Source: Streptomyces hygroscopicus subsp. hygroscopicus
GTDB taxonomy: Bacteria > Actinomycetota > Actinomycetes > Streptomycetales > Streptomycetaceae
Assembly (NCBI RefSeq): GCF_030269125.1
Contig: NZ_BSSM01000013.1
Location: 124,001-188,000 of the forward strand
Reading direction: 5' to 3'
DNA length: 64,000 nucleotides
Numbering within the stretch: the stretch's first letter is position 1; the number at the start of each line of letters is the position of its first letter. Position numbers and translations under genes: made by a program. The notes under the pieces are model-generated. The model was not told the DNA's origin, did no database searches, and worked only from the letters and a program-made list of their open reading frames with translations. Shown piece by piece: positions 7,875 through 18,472 of this stretch.

Positions 7875-8726
7875 CTAGGAGACGATGTCCTTGCGGGCGA
7901 ACCCCCGGAAGGCCAGGGCGAACAGCACGAGGGCGCAGGTGACCGACAGCGAGGCGCCCTGGATCATGCCGGTCCACTCGGCGTGCGGCTGGAACGCGTC
8001 GGCCCACGCGAACTGCCAGTGCGCGGGCAGGAAGTCGCGCCAGTGGCCGAGGGCGGTGACCGCGTCCAGGACGTTGCCGACGATGGTCAGCCCGACCGCG
8101 CCGCCGACGGCGCCGAGCGGGGCGTCCGTCCGGGTCGACAGCCAGAACGCCAGCCCCGCGGTGACCAGTTGGGACACGAAGACGTACGCCACGGCCACCA
8201 CGAGCCGCTGCACGGCGGTGCCGCTGTCCAGTTCGCCGCCGGTGGGTATGCGGAGCGGTCCCCAGCCGTAGGCGGCGGTGCCGACGGCGAGGGCGACGAG
8301 CGGCAGCAGCACCATCGCGGCGAGGCTCAGGCCGAGGGCCACCACCAGCTTGGACCACAGCAGCCGGGCCCGGGGCACGGGCGCGGCCAGCAGATAGCGC
8401 AGCGAGGACCAGTTGGCCTCCGAGGCGACGGTGTCCCCGCAGAACAGGGCGACCGGCACCACCAGCAGGAAGCCGGCCGAGACGAACAGGTTGACCGCGG
8501 CGAAGTTGGCCCCGGACGCGGTGGCCGTGTCCATCAGGGTGACCTCGCCGTCGCGCCCCGAGGGGTGGCCGACGGCGAAGGCGACCAACAGCACGAACGG
8601 CAGGACGGCGAGGAGCGCGCCCATGACCAGGGTGCGGCGCCGCTTGAGCTGGCGGACCAGCTCCACGCGCAGCGGCAGGGTGCCCCGGGTGCGGTAACCG
8701 GAGGCCACCTCGGTGAGCGTGCTCAT
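7875..8726 (-). CDS. ABC-2 type transporter permease
   Basis: This 283-residue membrane protein has about six hydrophobic segments, starting with TLVMGALLAVLPFVLLVAF. The layout is that of an ABC-2 permease: a cytoplasmic N-terminus, then a large loop. Its ATG overlaps the stop codon of the upstream hydrolase/ATPase gene by 4 bp (ATGA), so the two are co-translated and form one exporter. The GDTVASEANWSSLRYLLAAPVPR segment is typical of permeases paired with single-NBD ATPases. The substrate is unknown. Confidence 0.88.
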   Translation of the reverse strand: MSTLTEVASGYRTRGTLPLRVELVRQLKRRRTLVMGALLAVLPFVLLVAFAVGHPSGRDGEVTLMDTATASGANFAAVNLFVSAGFLLVVPVALFCGDTVASEANWSSLRYLLAAPVPRARLLWSKLVVALGLSLAAMVLLPLVALAVGTAAYGWGPLRIPTGGELDSGTAVQRLVVAVAYVFVSQLVTAGLAFWLSTRTDAPLGAVGGAVGLTIVGNVLDAVTALGHWRDFLPAHWQFAWADAFQPHAEWTGMIQGASLSVTCALVLFALAFRGFARKDIVS

Positions 8727-11374
8727 GCGGCACCTCCGATCAGGGTGAGGAACGCGTCCTCCAGACGGCGGTGCGGGCCGACCGAGGCGACCGGCACCGA
8801 AAGCCGCACCAGCTCCACGACCAGCCGCTCGGCGGTACCGCCCGCTTCGAGGCGCACCAGCAGCCCGTCCTCCGTGCGCACCGCGGAGGCGACGTCGGGC
8901 AGGGCGGCCACCTTCTCCACGACGGGCTCCTCCACCGGCGCGGCCGTGCCGACGAGCAGGGTGTCGCCGGAGCCGATGATGTCCCGCACCGGTCCGGCCT
9001 GGACGAGCCGGCCGTGGTCCATCACCACGAGGTGGGTGCAGGACTGCTCCACCTCGGAGAGGAGGTGGCTGGAGACGATCACGGTGCGCCCGGCGGCCGC
9101 GTAGCGGATCATCACCTCGCGCATCTCCCGGATCTGGGGCGGGTCGAGGCCGTTGGTGGGCTCGTCCAGGATGAGCAGGTCGGGCAGGCCCAGCATGGCC
9201 TGGGCGATGGCCAGGCGCTGGCGCATGCCCTGGGAGTACGTGCGTACGGCGCGGGCCAGCGCGTCGCCGAGGCCGGCGATCTCCAGGGCCTGGGCCAGGT
9301 GGGCGTCCTCGGCGGGCCGGCCGGTGGCCCGCCAGTACAGCTCCAGGTTCTCCCGCCCGGACAGGTGCGGCAGGAAGCCCGCGCCCTCCACGAAGGCGCC
9401 GACCCGGGACAGCACCGGGGCGCCGGGGCGGACCGCGTGCCCGAAGACGCGGATCTCGCCCTCGTCCGGGGTGATCAGGCCCATCAGCATGCGCAGGGTG
9501 GTGGTCTTGCCCGCGCCGTTGGGCCCCAGCAGACCGAGCACCTGGCCCCGCTCGACGCGGTACGACAGCTCGCGCACCGCGTACCGGTCGGCGGACCCGG
9601 CGTACCGCTTGCTCAGGTCCTTGATCACCAGGGGGACCTCGGCCAGTCCGGGGTCGGGCGCGGGGGCGGCCGTACGACGGCGGGCGGTCAGCAGCAGGAC
9701 GAGGGCGGCGCCCGCGCCGGCGAGCGGCAGCCACCACACCCAGGCGGGCAGCGGGGCCGCGGCGGTGGTCACGGCGGGCGCCGTCGGCACGCTGAGGGCG
9801 CTCCGGAGGGCGACGGTGTAGGTGGCCGGGGCGGCCGGTGAGGCGTAGCCGAGGTCGGTGGCGGCGAGGACCAGGCGGAGCCGGTGGCCCTTCTGCACCT
9901 CGTGGTCGATCGCCGGGAGGGTGACCGTGACGTCCCTGCCGGTCCTGGCTCCGGTGACCCGGAAGGGGGTGACGAGCTGGGAGGGCAGCACCTGTCGTCC
10001 GCCGTCGGGGCCGACGTCGTAGACCTTGCCGAAGAGCACGGCGTCGCCGCTGGTCGAGGTCACATGGATGCGGGCGGTCGGGGTGCCGGTGATCCGGAGG
10101 GTGCGGGTCAGCGGCGCGGAGTCGAAGCGGGCGTACTGGCCCGGGAAGTCGAGGGCGGTGCCGAGGCCGAGCGCGGACAGCCGGCCCAGGCCACCCGAGC
10201 CGCCGAGGCCGGGCAGCGCGGAGACGGCGGGCGGGGCGGCGCCGGCCGGGTTGGCGAAGCGCTGCTCACGGCCGGACAGGGGCACGTCGTGCCGGTCGGC
10301 GCGCAGGCCCGGGTAGGCGTCCGCGCTCGCCCCGCGCAACTGGGCGGTGCCGTTCGTGGAGTCGACGCCTCCGGTGCGGGTGATCCGGAAGGCCGGGCCG
10401 GTGCCGGTGCCCCGGTCGCCCTTCAGGTACCGGTCGAACCAGGCGCGCACCCGGTTCTGGACGCGGCCGGTCTCCAGGTCGCCGCCGTCGTGTCCGCCCG
10501 CGACCCAGTCGACGTCGACGGGGGCGCCGTTGGCCTTGATGGCGTGCTCGGCGGCGTCGGCCTGGCCGAGTGTGAAGAGCGAGTCGGTCTGGCCCTGCAC
10601 CAGCAGGGTGGGCACCTCGATGCGGGAGCCGACGGCGGACGGCGAGCGCTCCTGGAGCAGGGCGCGGGCCGCGGCGTCCGGGGTGCCGGAGGCGGCGACC
10701 CGGTCGTACATCCGGCACAGCGCGGGCTCGAAGCGGGCGCAGCCGCCGCCCTCGCCGAAGAAGACCCCGGCCCACAGCTTCTTGAACACGCCGTTCGGGA
10801 ACAGGGCGTCCGCGAGGTTCCAGTAGGTCAGGGCGGGGGCGATGGCGTCCACCCGGTGGTCGTATCCGGCGGCGAGCAGGGAGACCGCGCCGCCGTACGA
10901 GCCGCCGGCGATACCCACGCGGGGGTCGCCGGGCCTGTCGAGCCGTACCTGGGGCTGCTCCGCCAGCCAGTCGACGAGCCGGGAGACGTCGGCGACCTCG
11001 GTCTTCGGGTCGTTGAGCCCGATCCTGCCGGTGGACCTGCCGAAGCCGCGCGCGGACCAGGTCAGGACCGCGTACCCGTGGCGGGCGAGGTCCTCGGCCT
11101 GCCGGCGCAGGTCGTCCTTGCTGCCGCCGAAGCCGTGCGCCAGCAGCACGGCGGGCCGGCGGCCGGCGGGGCCCGCGGTGAAGTACGAGGTGTCCAGGCG
11201 CACCCCGCCCGGCATGGCCATCGTCCGGTCGGCGCGGTGCACGGGCGGCGGCCCGCCGGAGGCCGCGGCCGTCCACGTACCGGCACCCGCGAGCACCACG
11301 ACGGCGGCCGCGGCGGCCACCAGCCGCCGCGGCCCCCTGAGCAGCCCTCGCAGCCGGGCCACACGAAGATCCAT
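8723..11374 (-). CDS. Fusion of alpha/beta hydrolase (X-Pro peptidase-like) and ABC ATPase
   Basis: This 883-residue fusion starts with an N-terminal signal or anchor (about 17-36). A CocE/PepX-like hydrolase follows (about 45-340), with AHGFGG and the nucleophile elbow GGSYGG (Ser158). A PepX C-terminal jelly-roll-like region comes next (about 350-530), then a transmembrane helix (about 545-563, WVWWLPLAGAGAALVLLL). A full ABC ATPase follows (about 575-883) with Walker A GPNGAGKTT, signature YSQGMRQR and Walker B LLILDEPTNGLDP. The helix puts the hydrolase outside and the ATPase inside. Its stop overlaps the permease start, so they form one transporter. A frameshift artefact is unlikely because the frame stays open with normal codon use throughout. 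Substrate unknown. Confidence 0.88.
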   Translation of the reverse strand: MDLRVARLRGLLRGPRRLVAAAAAVVVLAGAGTWTAAASGGPPPVHRADRTMAMPGGVRLDTSYFTAGPAGRRPAVLLAHGFGGSKDDLRRQAEDLARHGYAVLTWSARGFGRSTGRIGLNDPKTEVADVSRLVDWLAEQPQVRLDRPGDPRVGIAGGSYGGAVSLLAAGYDHRVDAIAPALTYWNLADALFPNGVFKKLWAGVFFGEGGGCARFEPALCRMYDRVAASGTPDAAARALLQERSPSAVGSRIEVPTLLVQGQTDSLFTLGQADAAEHAIKANGAPVDVDWVAGGHDGGDLETGRVQNRVRAWFDRYLKGDRGTGTGPAFRITRTGGVDSTNGTAQLRGASADAYPGLRADRHDVPLSGREQRFANPAGAAPPAVSALPGLGGSGGLGRLSALGLGTALDFPGQYARFDSAPLTRTLRITGTPTARIHVTSTSGDAVLFGKVYDVGPDGGRQVLPSQLVTPFRVTGARTGRDVTVTLPAIDHEVQKGHRLRLVLAATDLGYASPAAPATYTVALRSALSVPTAPAVTTAAAPLPAWVWWLPLAGAGAALVLLLTARRRTAAPAPDPGLAEVPLVIKDLSKRYAGSADRYAVRELSYRVERGQVLGLLGPNGAGKTTTLRMLMGLITPDEGEIRVFGHAVRPGAPVLSRVGAFVEGAGFLPHLSGRENLELYWRATGRPAEDAHLAQALEIAGLGDALARAVRTYSQGMRQRLAIAQAMLGLPDLLILDEPTNGLDPPQIREMREVMIRYAAAGRTVIVSSHLLSEVEQSCTHLVVMDHGRLVQAGPVRDIIGSGDTLLVGTAAPVEEPVVEKVAALPDVASAVRTEDGLLVRLEAGGTAERLVVELVRLSVPVASVGPHRRLEDAFLTLIGGAA

Positions 11375-11485
11375 GCCTCAACGGTACGGGCCGCCGGTGG
11401 CATCCGCCCGGCCCCCCAGGGCTGAACCAGGGCCCCTCCCGAGGGAGTAGGGCCGCGGGTCCCGTACTTCATCCGTGGTAGGACG

Positions 11486-11531
11486 GCGCGGCCCCCGGTA
11501 CCGAAGGTGAGGGGGGTACCGGGGGCCGCGC
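11486..11531 (-). terminator. Perfect 17-bp hairpin after the APC permease gene
   Basis: Arms 11486-11502 and 11515-11531 pair perfectly around a 12-nt loop, 14 bp beyond the minus-strand stop at 11546. It separates the permease from the hydrolase/ABC unit. Confidence 0.9.
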
Positions 11532-11545
11532 GCGGGTGGAGGGGC

Positions 11546-12946
11546 TCAGACCTCCTGGGCGTCCTCGGGGACGGACACCAGCCAGCGGGTCTCCTGGCGC
11601 GGGCGGAGGTAGAAGGCCCAGTAGAGGGTGGCGGCGACGGTGATGCCACCGGTCCAGATCAGGTAGGAGACCTCCTGCTCGACCAGGATGTAGACCAGGA
11701 CGGCGATCAGCAGGACCGGCATGACGGGCCACAGCGGCATCCGCCAGGCCCTGCGGGTGCTGTGGTGGCCGCGGCGGGCGAGCAGGGCGGCGACGGCGAC
11801 CAGCAGGTAGAGCGCGGTGACGGCGACGCCGGTCACGCCGTAGAGCGTGTCCAGGTTGACGAAGCAGAGGAACGCGCCGGGGACGCCCACGATCAGGGTG
11901 GCGACCCACGGGGAGCCGAAGCGGCCCAGCTTGGACAGGGCGGTGTTGACCGGCGAGGGCCAGGCCTTGTCGCGGGCGGAGGCGAACAGGACGCGGGAGT
12001 TCTGGATGACCATCACGATGCCGGCGTTGATGATCGCCAGGGCGACGCACAGGCTGACGAAGGTGCCGACCGCCGAGTTGCTCCAGGCGATGACCATGTC
12101 GCTGATGTTGCCGCCGGTCAGGGTCGTGAGGTCACCGGCGCCCAGGGTGATCGCCGCGACCGGCACCAGGATGACCACGCTGGAGATGGCCAGGGTCGCG
12201 AGGACGGTGCGGGCGACGTTGCGGCGCGGGTTCTCCAGTTCCTCGGAGAGGTAGACGGCGGTGGAGAAGCCCTGGGTGGCGAAGAGCGCGATGGCGAGTC
12301 CCGACAGGACCATCATCGCCGTCACCGGTTCGACGTGGGCGTGCTCGCCGGCGATCTGGAAGGAGGTGAGGGCGCCGAGACCGCGGTGGGCGTGGGCGAA
12401 TCCCAGCACGGCGACGACGCCGGCCGCGATGACCTCCAGGACCAGGAAGATGCCGGTGATCCAGGCGTTGGCGCGCAGGTCGAGCAGGCCCGCGAGGGTG
12501 GCCGCGATCATCACGCCCGCGCCGGTCCAGGACGGGTCGAGGTGGACGATCGGGGCGAGGTAGTCGGCGGTGCCCATCGCGATGACCGGAGGGACGATCA
12601 TCACGACGAGGAGCGACATCACGAAGGCCAGCCAGCCGGCCAGCCGTCCGGCCAGGGTGGAGACCATGGCGTACTCGCCGCCCGCGCTGGGGATCAGGGT
12701 GCCCAGTTCGGAGTAACAGAAGGCGACCGGGATACAGAGCAGCGCGCCGATGGCCAGACAGATCGCCGTCGCCGTGCCCAGGCTGGAGAACAGGTCGGGC
12801 ACGATGACGAAGAGCGTGGACGCGGGCGTGACGCACGAGAGGGTGAGCAGGGTGCCGCCGACCACTCCGATGGAGCGCTTGAGCTTCTGGGGGCTGCCGG
12901 AGGCCTCGGGGAGGCTCGTCTCGGCAGGGCGGAGCGTGTCGGTCAT
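11546..12946 (-). CDS. APC-superfamily amino acid/polyamine permease
   Basis: This 466-residue protein has about twelve transmembrane helices. The APC signature is visible at the first helix (GGTLLTLSCVTPASTLFVIV) and in CYSELGTLIPSAGGEYAM. FATQGFSTAVYLSEELENPRR is the conserved helix-6/loop motif. It would import an amino acid or related amine by proton symport across the cell membrane. The gene is alone, with its own terminator downstream and a long leader region upstream, so specificity cannot be inferred from neighbours. Confidence 0.9.
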   Translation of the reverse strand: MTDTLRPAETSLPEASGSPQKLKRSIGVVGGTLLTLSCVTPASTLFVIVPDLFSSLGTATAICLAIGALLCIPVAFCYSELGTLIPSAGGEYAMVSTLAGRLAGWLAFVMSLLVVMIVPPVIAMGTADYLAPIVHLDPSWTGAGVMIAATLAGLLDLRANAWITGIFLVLEVIAAGVVAVLGFAHAHRGLGALTSFQIAGEHAHVEPVTAMMVLSGLAIALFATQGFSTAVYLSEELENPRRNVARTVLATLAISSVVILVPVAAITLGAGDLTTLTGGNISDMVIAWSNSAVGTFVSLCVALAIINAGIVMVIQNSRVLFASARDKAWPSPVNTALSKLGRFGSPWVATLIVGVPGAFLCFVNLDTLYGVTGVAVTALYLLVAVAALLARRGHHSTRRAWRMPLWPVMPVLLIAVLVYILVEQEVSYLIWTGGITVAATLYWAFYLRPRQETRWLVSVPEDAQEV

Positions 12947-13270
12947 GCGGCGGAATCCGATCGACTCGTGCGTAAGGGGGTGGGGGCCCGGGAGCGCTAT
13001 CGCCTCCGGCGGCTCGTCGTCGTACGTCTCTCGTCCGCTCCCTGGCGCCCATAGGGAACCCCGACGAAAACCGCCACGTCAATGGCTGTTTACCTTCGGA
13101 ATCCGCACCAGGAGCATCTCTCGCCTTGGATCAGATTCGCAGGCGACAAGACCTCATTGATGCATCCAACAAGCCTGTACGCGTTCTGACCTTGCTTTCC
13201 ATGGTCACTTAGGTTTAACCCCTTCGTCACCCGTTTCATCCGCATGAACGGGAACCGCAGCAGGTGTGTC
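12947..13270 (-). other. Long leader region of the APC permease gene, AT-richer than its surroundings
   Basis: About 320 bases separate the permease start from the iol-operon terminator. Bases about 13080-13260 are visibly poorer in GC than the rest of the window. Read on the minus strand they contain several short complementary segments, such as ggcgagagatgctcctgg, but I could not match a named riboswitch. A 60-codon frame at 13090-13272 has no ribosome-binding site and poor codon use. A promoter or structured leader for the permease is likely. Confidence 0.4.
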
Positions 13271-13310
13271 AAAAAAATGTCAGGCCGTCCGGTATCCGGA
13301 CGACCTGACA
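13271..13310 (-). terminator. Classical rho-independent terminator of the iol operon
   Basis: Arms 13278-13292 and 13296-13310 form a 15-bp stem with one mismatch and a 3-nt loop. On the minus strand a run of seven U follows (13271-13277). A true U-tail is uncommon in Streptomyces. It lies 29 bp after the mmsA stop. Confidence 0.92.
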
Positions 13311-13338
13311 GGGGTGGAGCGGCGGCCTTACCTCACGG

Positions 13339-14841
<1,503 letters not shown>

Positions 14842-14857
14842 GCCCAGAGACTCCTTC

Positions 14858-16726
14858 TCACAGATGGCGGCGTCGGGTCGAGACGTGCCGTTCGTACTGC
14901 TCGCGTGCCGTGACCGCGGGGGTTCGGGTCGCGGTCGCGGCCACAGGAACATCCCACCAGGCCTGCGCCTCGGGCGCGCCCGACACAGTGTCGGACGTTT
15001 CGGTCTCGACGTAGACACATGTGGGAGTGTCGGCGGCCCGTGCCTCGGCGAGCGCCGCGCGCAGCTCCCCCGCGGTCCCCGCCCGCAGCACCCGCATACC
15101 CAGGCTGGCCGCGTTGGCCGCGAGGTCGACGGGCAGCGGCGCACCGCTGTACGCCCCCTCCTCGTTCCTGAACCGGTACGCGGTGCCGAACCGCTCGCCG
15201 CCCACCGACTCCGAGAGACCGCCGATCGACGCGTACCCGTGGTTCTGCACCAGGAGCACCTTGATCGCGATGCCCTCCTGCACGGCGGTCACCAGCTCCG
15301 TCGGCATCATCAGATAGGTACCGTCCCCGACCAGCGCCCACACGTTCCGCTCGGGCGCCGCCAGTTTCACGCCGAGGGCGGCCGGGATCTCGTAGCCCAT
15401 GCAGGAGTAGCCGTACTCCAGGTGGTACTGGTCGGCCGACCGCGCCCGCCACAGCTTGTGCAGGTCGCCGGGGAGCGACCCGGCCGCGTTGACCACGATG
15501 TCCGACTCGTCCACCAGGGCGTCGAGGGCGCCGATGACCTGCGGCTGCGTCGGCCGGGCGGTCGGCTCCGCCGCGAAACAGGCGTCCACCCGCCGCTCCC
15601 AGCGCTCCTTGCCCCGCGTGTACTCGTCGACGTACGCGCCGTCCGCCCGGTACGCGGCCAGCGCCCCGGTCAGCTCTTCCAGCCCCGTGCGGGCGTCCGC
15701 GACCAGGGGCAGCGCGGCCAGTTTGTGGGCGTCGTACGGCGCGATGTTGAGGTGCACGAAGCGCGCCTCCGGGTGCCGGAAGAGGGTGCCGGAGGCGGTG
15801 GTGAAGTCGGTGAAGCGGGTGCCGACGCCGATCACCAGGTCCGCGGTGCGCGCCAGTTCGTCGGCGGTCGCGGTGCCGGTGTGGCCGATCCCGCCGACGT
15901 CCTGCGGATGGTCGTAGCGCAGGGAGCCCTTGCCCGCCTGGGTGGAGGCGACGGGGATGCCGGTCGCCGAGGCGAACGCGGCGAGGGCCGCCTCGGCGCG
16001 GCTGTGGTGGACGCCGCCGCCCGCGACGACGAGGGGCCGGCGCGCCACCCGCACCGCCCGTGCCGCGCGGGCCAGCTCGACCGGGTCCGCGCCCGGTCGC
16101 CGTACGGTCCACACCCGCTCGGCGAAGAACTCCTCGGGCCAGTCGTACGCCTCCGCCTGCACGTCCTGCGGCAGCGCGAGGGTGACGGCGCCGGTCTCGA
16201 CGGGGTCGGTGAGCACCCGCATGGCCTGCAGGGCGGCCGGGACCAGCGCCTCCGGGCGGGTGATCCGGTCGAAGTAGCGGGACACCGGGCGCAGCGTGTC
16301 GTTGACCGAGACGTCACCCGCGTACGGCACCTCCAGCTGCTGGAGCACCGGGTCGGCGGGGCGGGTGGCGAACACGTCGCCGGGGAGGAGGAGGACGGGG
16401 AGGTGGTTGACGGTGGCGAGGGCGGCGCCGGTGACGAGGTTGGTGGCGCCGGGGCCGATCGACGTCGTCACCGCGTGCGTGGCGAGGCGGCCCGACTGGC
16501 GGGCGTAGCCGACGGCCGCGTGCACCATGGACTGCTCGTTGCGGCCCTGGTGGTACGGCATCACGCCCGCGTACTCGACCAGCGCCTGCCCGATCCCCGC
16601 GACATTGCCGTGGCCGAAGATGCCCCAGGTGGCGCCGATCAACCGCCGTCGCTCGCCGTCGCGTTCGGAGTACTGGACGGCGAGGAAGCGGACGAGCGCC
16701 TGGGCGACGGTCAGCCGGATCGTCAT
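14858..16726 (-). CDS. iolD: 3D-trihydroxycyclohexane-1,2-dione acylhydrolase (ThDP-dependent)
   Basis: This 622-residue ThDP enzyme opens the ring of 3D-(3,5/4)-trihydroxycyclohexane-1,2-dione to 5-deoxyglucuronate in inositol breakdown. The N-terminal pyrimidine-binding domain has the conserved Glu in GRNEQSMVHAA. The middle domain carries GVGTRFTDFTTAS. The C-terminal PP-binding motif runs GDGTYLMMPTEL to QNHGY. Its ATG overlaps the iolB stop by 4 bp, giving translational coupling. Length is normal for IolD. Confidence 0.95.
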   Translation of the reverse strand: MTIRLTVAQALVRFLAVQYSERDGERRRLIGATWGIFGHGNVAGIGQALVEYAGVMPYHQGRNEQSMVHAAVGYARQSGRLATHAVTTSIGPGATNLVTGAALATVNHLPVLLLPGDVFATRPADPVLQQLEVPYAGDVSVNDTLRPVSRYFDRITRPEALVPAALQAMRVLTDPVETGAVTLALPQDVQAEAYDWPEEFFAERVWTVRRPGADPVELARAARAVRVARRPLVVAGGGVHHSRAEAALAAFASATGIPVASTQAGKGSLRYDHPQDVGGIGHTGTATADELARTADLVIGVGTRFTDFTTASGTLFRHPEARFVHLNIAPYDAHKLAALPLVADARTGLEELTGALAAYRADGAYVDEYTRGKERWERRVDACFAAEPTARPTQPQVIGALDALVDESDIVVNAAGSLPGDLHKLWRARSADQYHLEYGYSCMGYEIPAALGVKLAAPERNVWALVGDGTYLMMPTELVTAVQEGIAIKVLLVQNHGYASIGGLSESVGGERFGTAYRFRNEEGAYSGAPLPVDLAANAASLGMRVLRAGTAGELRAALAEARAADTPTCVYVETETSDTVSGAPEAQAWWDVPVAATATRTPAVTAREQYERHVSTRRRHL

Positions 16727-17547
16727 CGGTAGCCCCCGGTGGTCTCGGTGTGGTCGGGGTGGAAGCGGATCCGCCACTCCCGCGTCCTGCCGGGCCCGGC
16801 CATGACGTTCAGGTAGTACATGGCGTGACCGGGCTGGGCGATGGAGGGGCCGTGCCAGCCGTCGGGGACGAGGACGGCGTCGCCGGAGCGGACCTCGGCG
16901 AGCACGTCGGCGCCGCCCTCGCGCGAGGGGAACACCCGCTGGTAGCCGAGGCCGTTCGGACCGTCGATCTCGAAGTAGTAGATCTCCTCCAGCACGCACT
17001 CCTCGCCCGGCCGGCGCTCGTCGTGCTTGTGCGGCGGGTACGAGGACCAGTTGCCGCCGGGGGTGAGGACCTCGACGGCGATGAGCCGGTCGCAGTCGAA
17101 GGCGTCGGCGGAGGCGAAGTTGCGCACCTGGCGGGCGCAGGTGCCGCTGCCGCGCCGCTCGACGGGGACCTCCGGCGCGGGGCCGTAGCGGGCGGGGAGT
17201 CGTCGCTCGCACTTCGCTCCTGCCAGGGCGAAGCGGCCTCCCGCGCCGGAGGCGATCTGGACCCGGGCGTCCCGGGGTGCGTACGCGAAGTCCGAGGCCC
17301 CCGCGAACACGCTGTCCCGACCCAGGAGTTGGAACTCGCTTTCCTCGATTCGAACGGTACATCCGCCTTCCAGCGGAAGCACGATCCACTCACTGTTCCC
17401 GGTGATGAACGTATGGCTACGACCGGGGGACAACTCGACGATACGCAGACCGCTGTACGTCCACCCGGCGCGCTTCGGATCGATGTCGAGCGCGTACTCG
17501 GCGCTCGCGGTGGTGCCCCGGGGCAGATACAGGTCGGTGCTGGTCAT
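16723..17547 (-). CDS. iolB: 5-deoxy-glucuronate isomerase
   Basis: This 274-residue cupin-fold enzyme isomerises 5-deoxy-glucuronate to 2-deoxy-5-keto-gluconate. Metal ligands of the cupin are visible in SSYPPHKHDE and EEIYYFEID, with the second motif at VLVPDGWHGPS. The ATG at 17547 has GAGGGTGG upstream; a longer frame to 17595 is not used. It lies 7 bp after the aldolase gene and overlaps iolD by 4 bp. Confidence 0.95.
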   Translation of the reverse strand: MTSTDLYLPRGTTASAEYALDIDPKRAGWTYSGLRIVELSPGRSHTFITGNSEWIVLPLEGGCTVRIEESEFQLLGRDSVFAGASDFAYAPRDARVQIASGAGGRFALAGAKCERRLPARYGPAPEVPVERRGSGTCARQVRNFASADAFDCDRLIAVEVLTPGGNWSSYPPHKHDERRPGEECVLEEIYYFEIDGPNGLGYQRVFPSREGGADVLAEVRSGDAVLVPDGWHGPSIAQPGHAMYYLNVMAGPGRTREWRIRFHPDHTETTGGYR

Positions 17548-17554
17548 ACCACCC

Positions 17555-18472
17555 TCACAGCAGTCGTACGGCGGTGTCCACGGCGGCGGCCACATCGCCG
17601 TCCGCCGGGTACAGCAGCGAGCGGCCGGCCACCAGGCCGCGCACGGTGGGGAGTCGCAGCGCGCCGCGCCACTTCTCGTGGGCGGCGACCCGGTCGCCGG
17701 GCGCGTCGCCTATGTCGCCGCCGAGCAGGACGGCGGGGAGGGTGGAGGTCCGCATGACCTCGGCCATGTCGTCGGGGTTCTCGGTGACCGGGACCTTCAG
17801 CCAGGTGTAGGCCGAACTGCCGCCGAGGCCCGAGGCGATGGCGATGGCGCGGGTGACGGCCTCGGCGGAGAGGTCGTTGACGAGGGCACCCTCGGGGGTG
17901 CGGCGGCTGATGAACGGCTCGACGAAGACCGGGAGCCGGCGTTCGGCCATGGCGTCGACGGCGCGGGCGGCGGACTCCAGGGTGGCCAGGGAGCCCGGGT
18001 CGGTGTAGTCGAGGCGCAGCAGCAGCTTGCCGGCGTCGAAGCCGAGGCGGTCGATGTCCTCGGGGCGGTGGCCGGTGAAGCGGTCGTCCAGTTCGAAGCC
18101 GGCGCCCTGGAGTCCGCCGCGGTTCATCGAGCCCATGACGACCTTGTGCTCCAGGGCGCCGAGCAGCAGCAGGTCGTCCAGGATGTCGGCGGTGGCGAGG
18201 ACGCCGTCGACGCCGGGCCGCGACAGCGCGAGGCACAGGCGTTCGAGGAGGTCGGCGCGGTTGGCCATGGCGAGGGCCCGGTCGCCGACGCCGAGGGCGC
18301 CGCGGGCGGGGTGGTCGGCGGCGACGATCATCAGCCGGCCGCTGTCGTCCAGCAGCGGGCGGCGCCGGCGGCGGGCGGCGGCCTCGGCGATGGCCTCGGG
18401 GTTCCGGGCGCGGACGCGGACCAGGTCGGCGACGTCGACGCGGGGCGGGCTGCCGGCGCGGCCCGTGCTCAC
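17555..18472 (-). CDS. Cgl0159-type (beta/alpha)8 aldolase of the inositol operon
   Basis: This 305-residue TIM-barrel protein of the DeoC/LacD-like class I aldolase group is often annotated as deoxyribose-phosphate aldolase or Cgl0159 family. Barrel strands are visible at RLMIVAADHPARG, FDAGKLLLRLDY, LPVFVEPF and AYTWLKVPV (a likely Schiff-base lysine region). Placed directly after the kinase IolC, it is the best candidate for the IolJ step, splitting 2-deoxy-5-keto-gluconate-6-phosphate to DHAP and malonate semialdehyde; that role is inferred from the operon. The start is GTG at 18472, overlapping the iolC stop by 4 bp. Confidence 0.82.
   Translation of the reverse strand: MSTGRAGSPPRVDVADLVRVRARNPEAIAEAAARRRRRPLLDDSGRLMIVAADHPARGALGVGDRALAMANRADLLERLCLALSRPGVDGVLATADILDDLLLLGALEHKVVMGSMNRGGLQGAGFELDDRFTGHRPEDIDRLGFDAGKLLLRLDYTDPGSLATLESAARAVDAMAERRLPVFVEPFISRRTPEGALVNDLSAEAVTRAIAIASGLGGSSAYTWLKVPVTENPDDMAEVMRTSTLPAVLLGGDIGDAPGDRVAAHEKWRGALRLPTVRGLVAGRSLLYPADGDVAAAVDTAVRLL

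Noticed and set aside
13090..13272. 60-codon minus-strand frame upstream of the APC permease
   Set aside because: No ribosome-binding site, poor codon use for this genome, and it overlaps what looks like a leader region.
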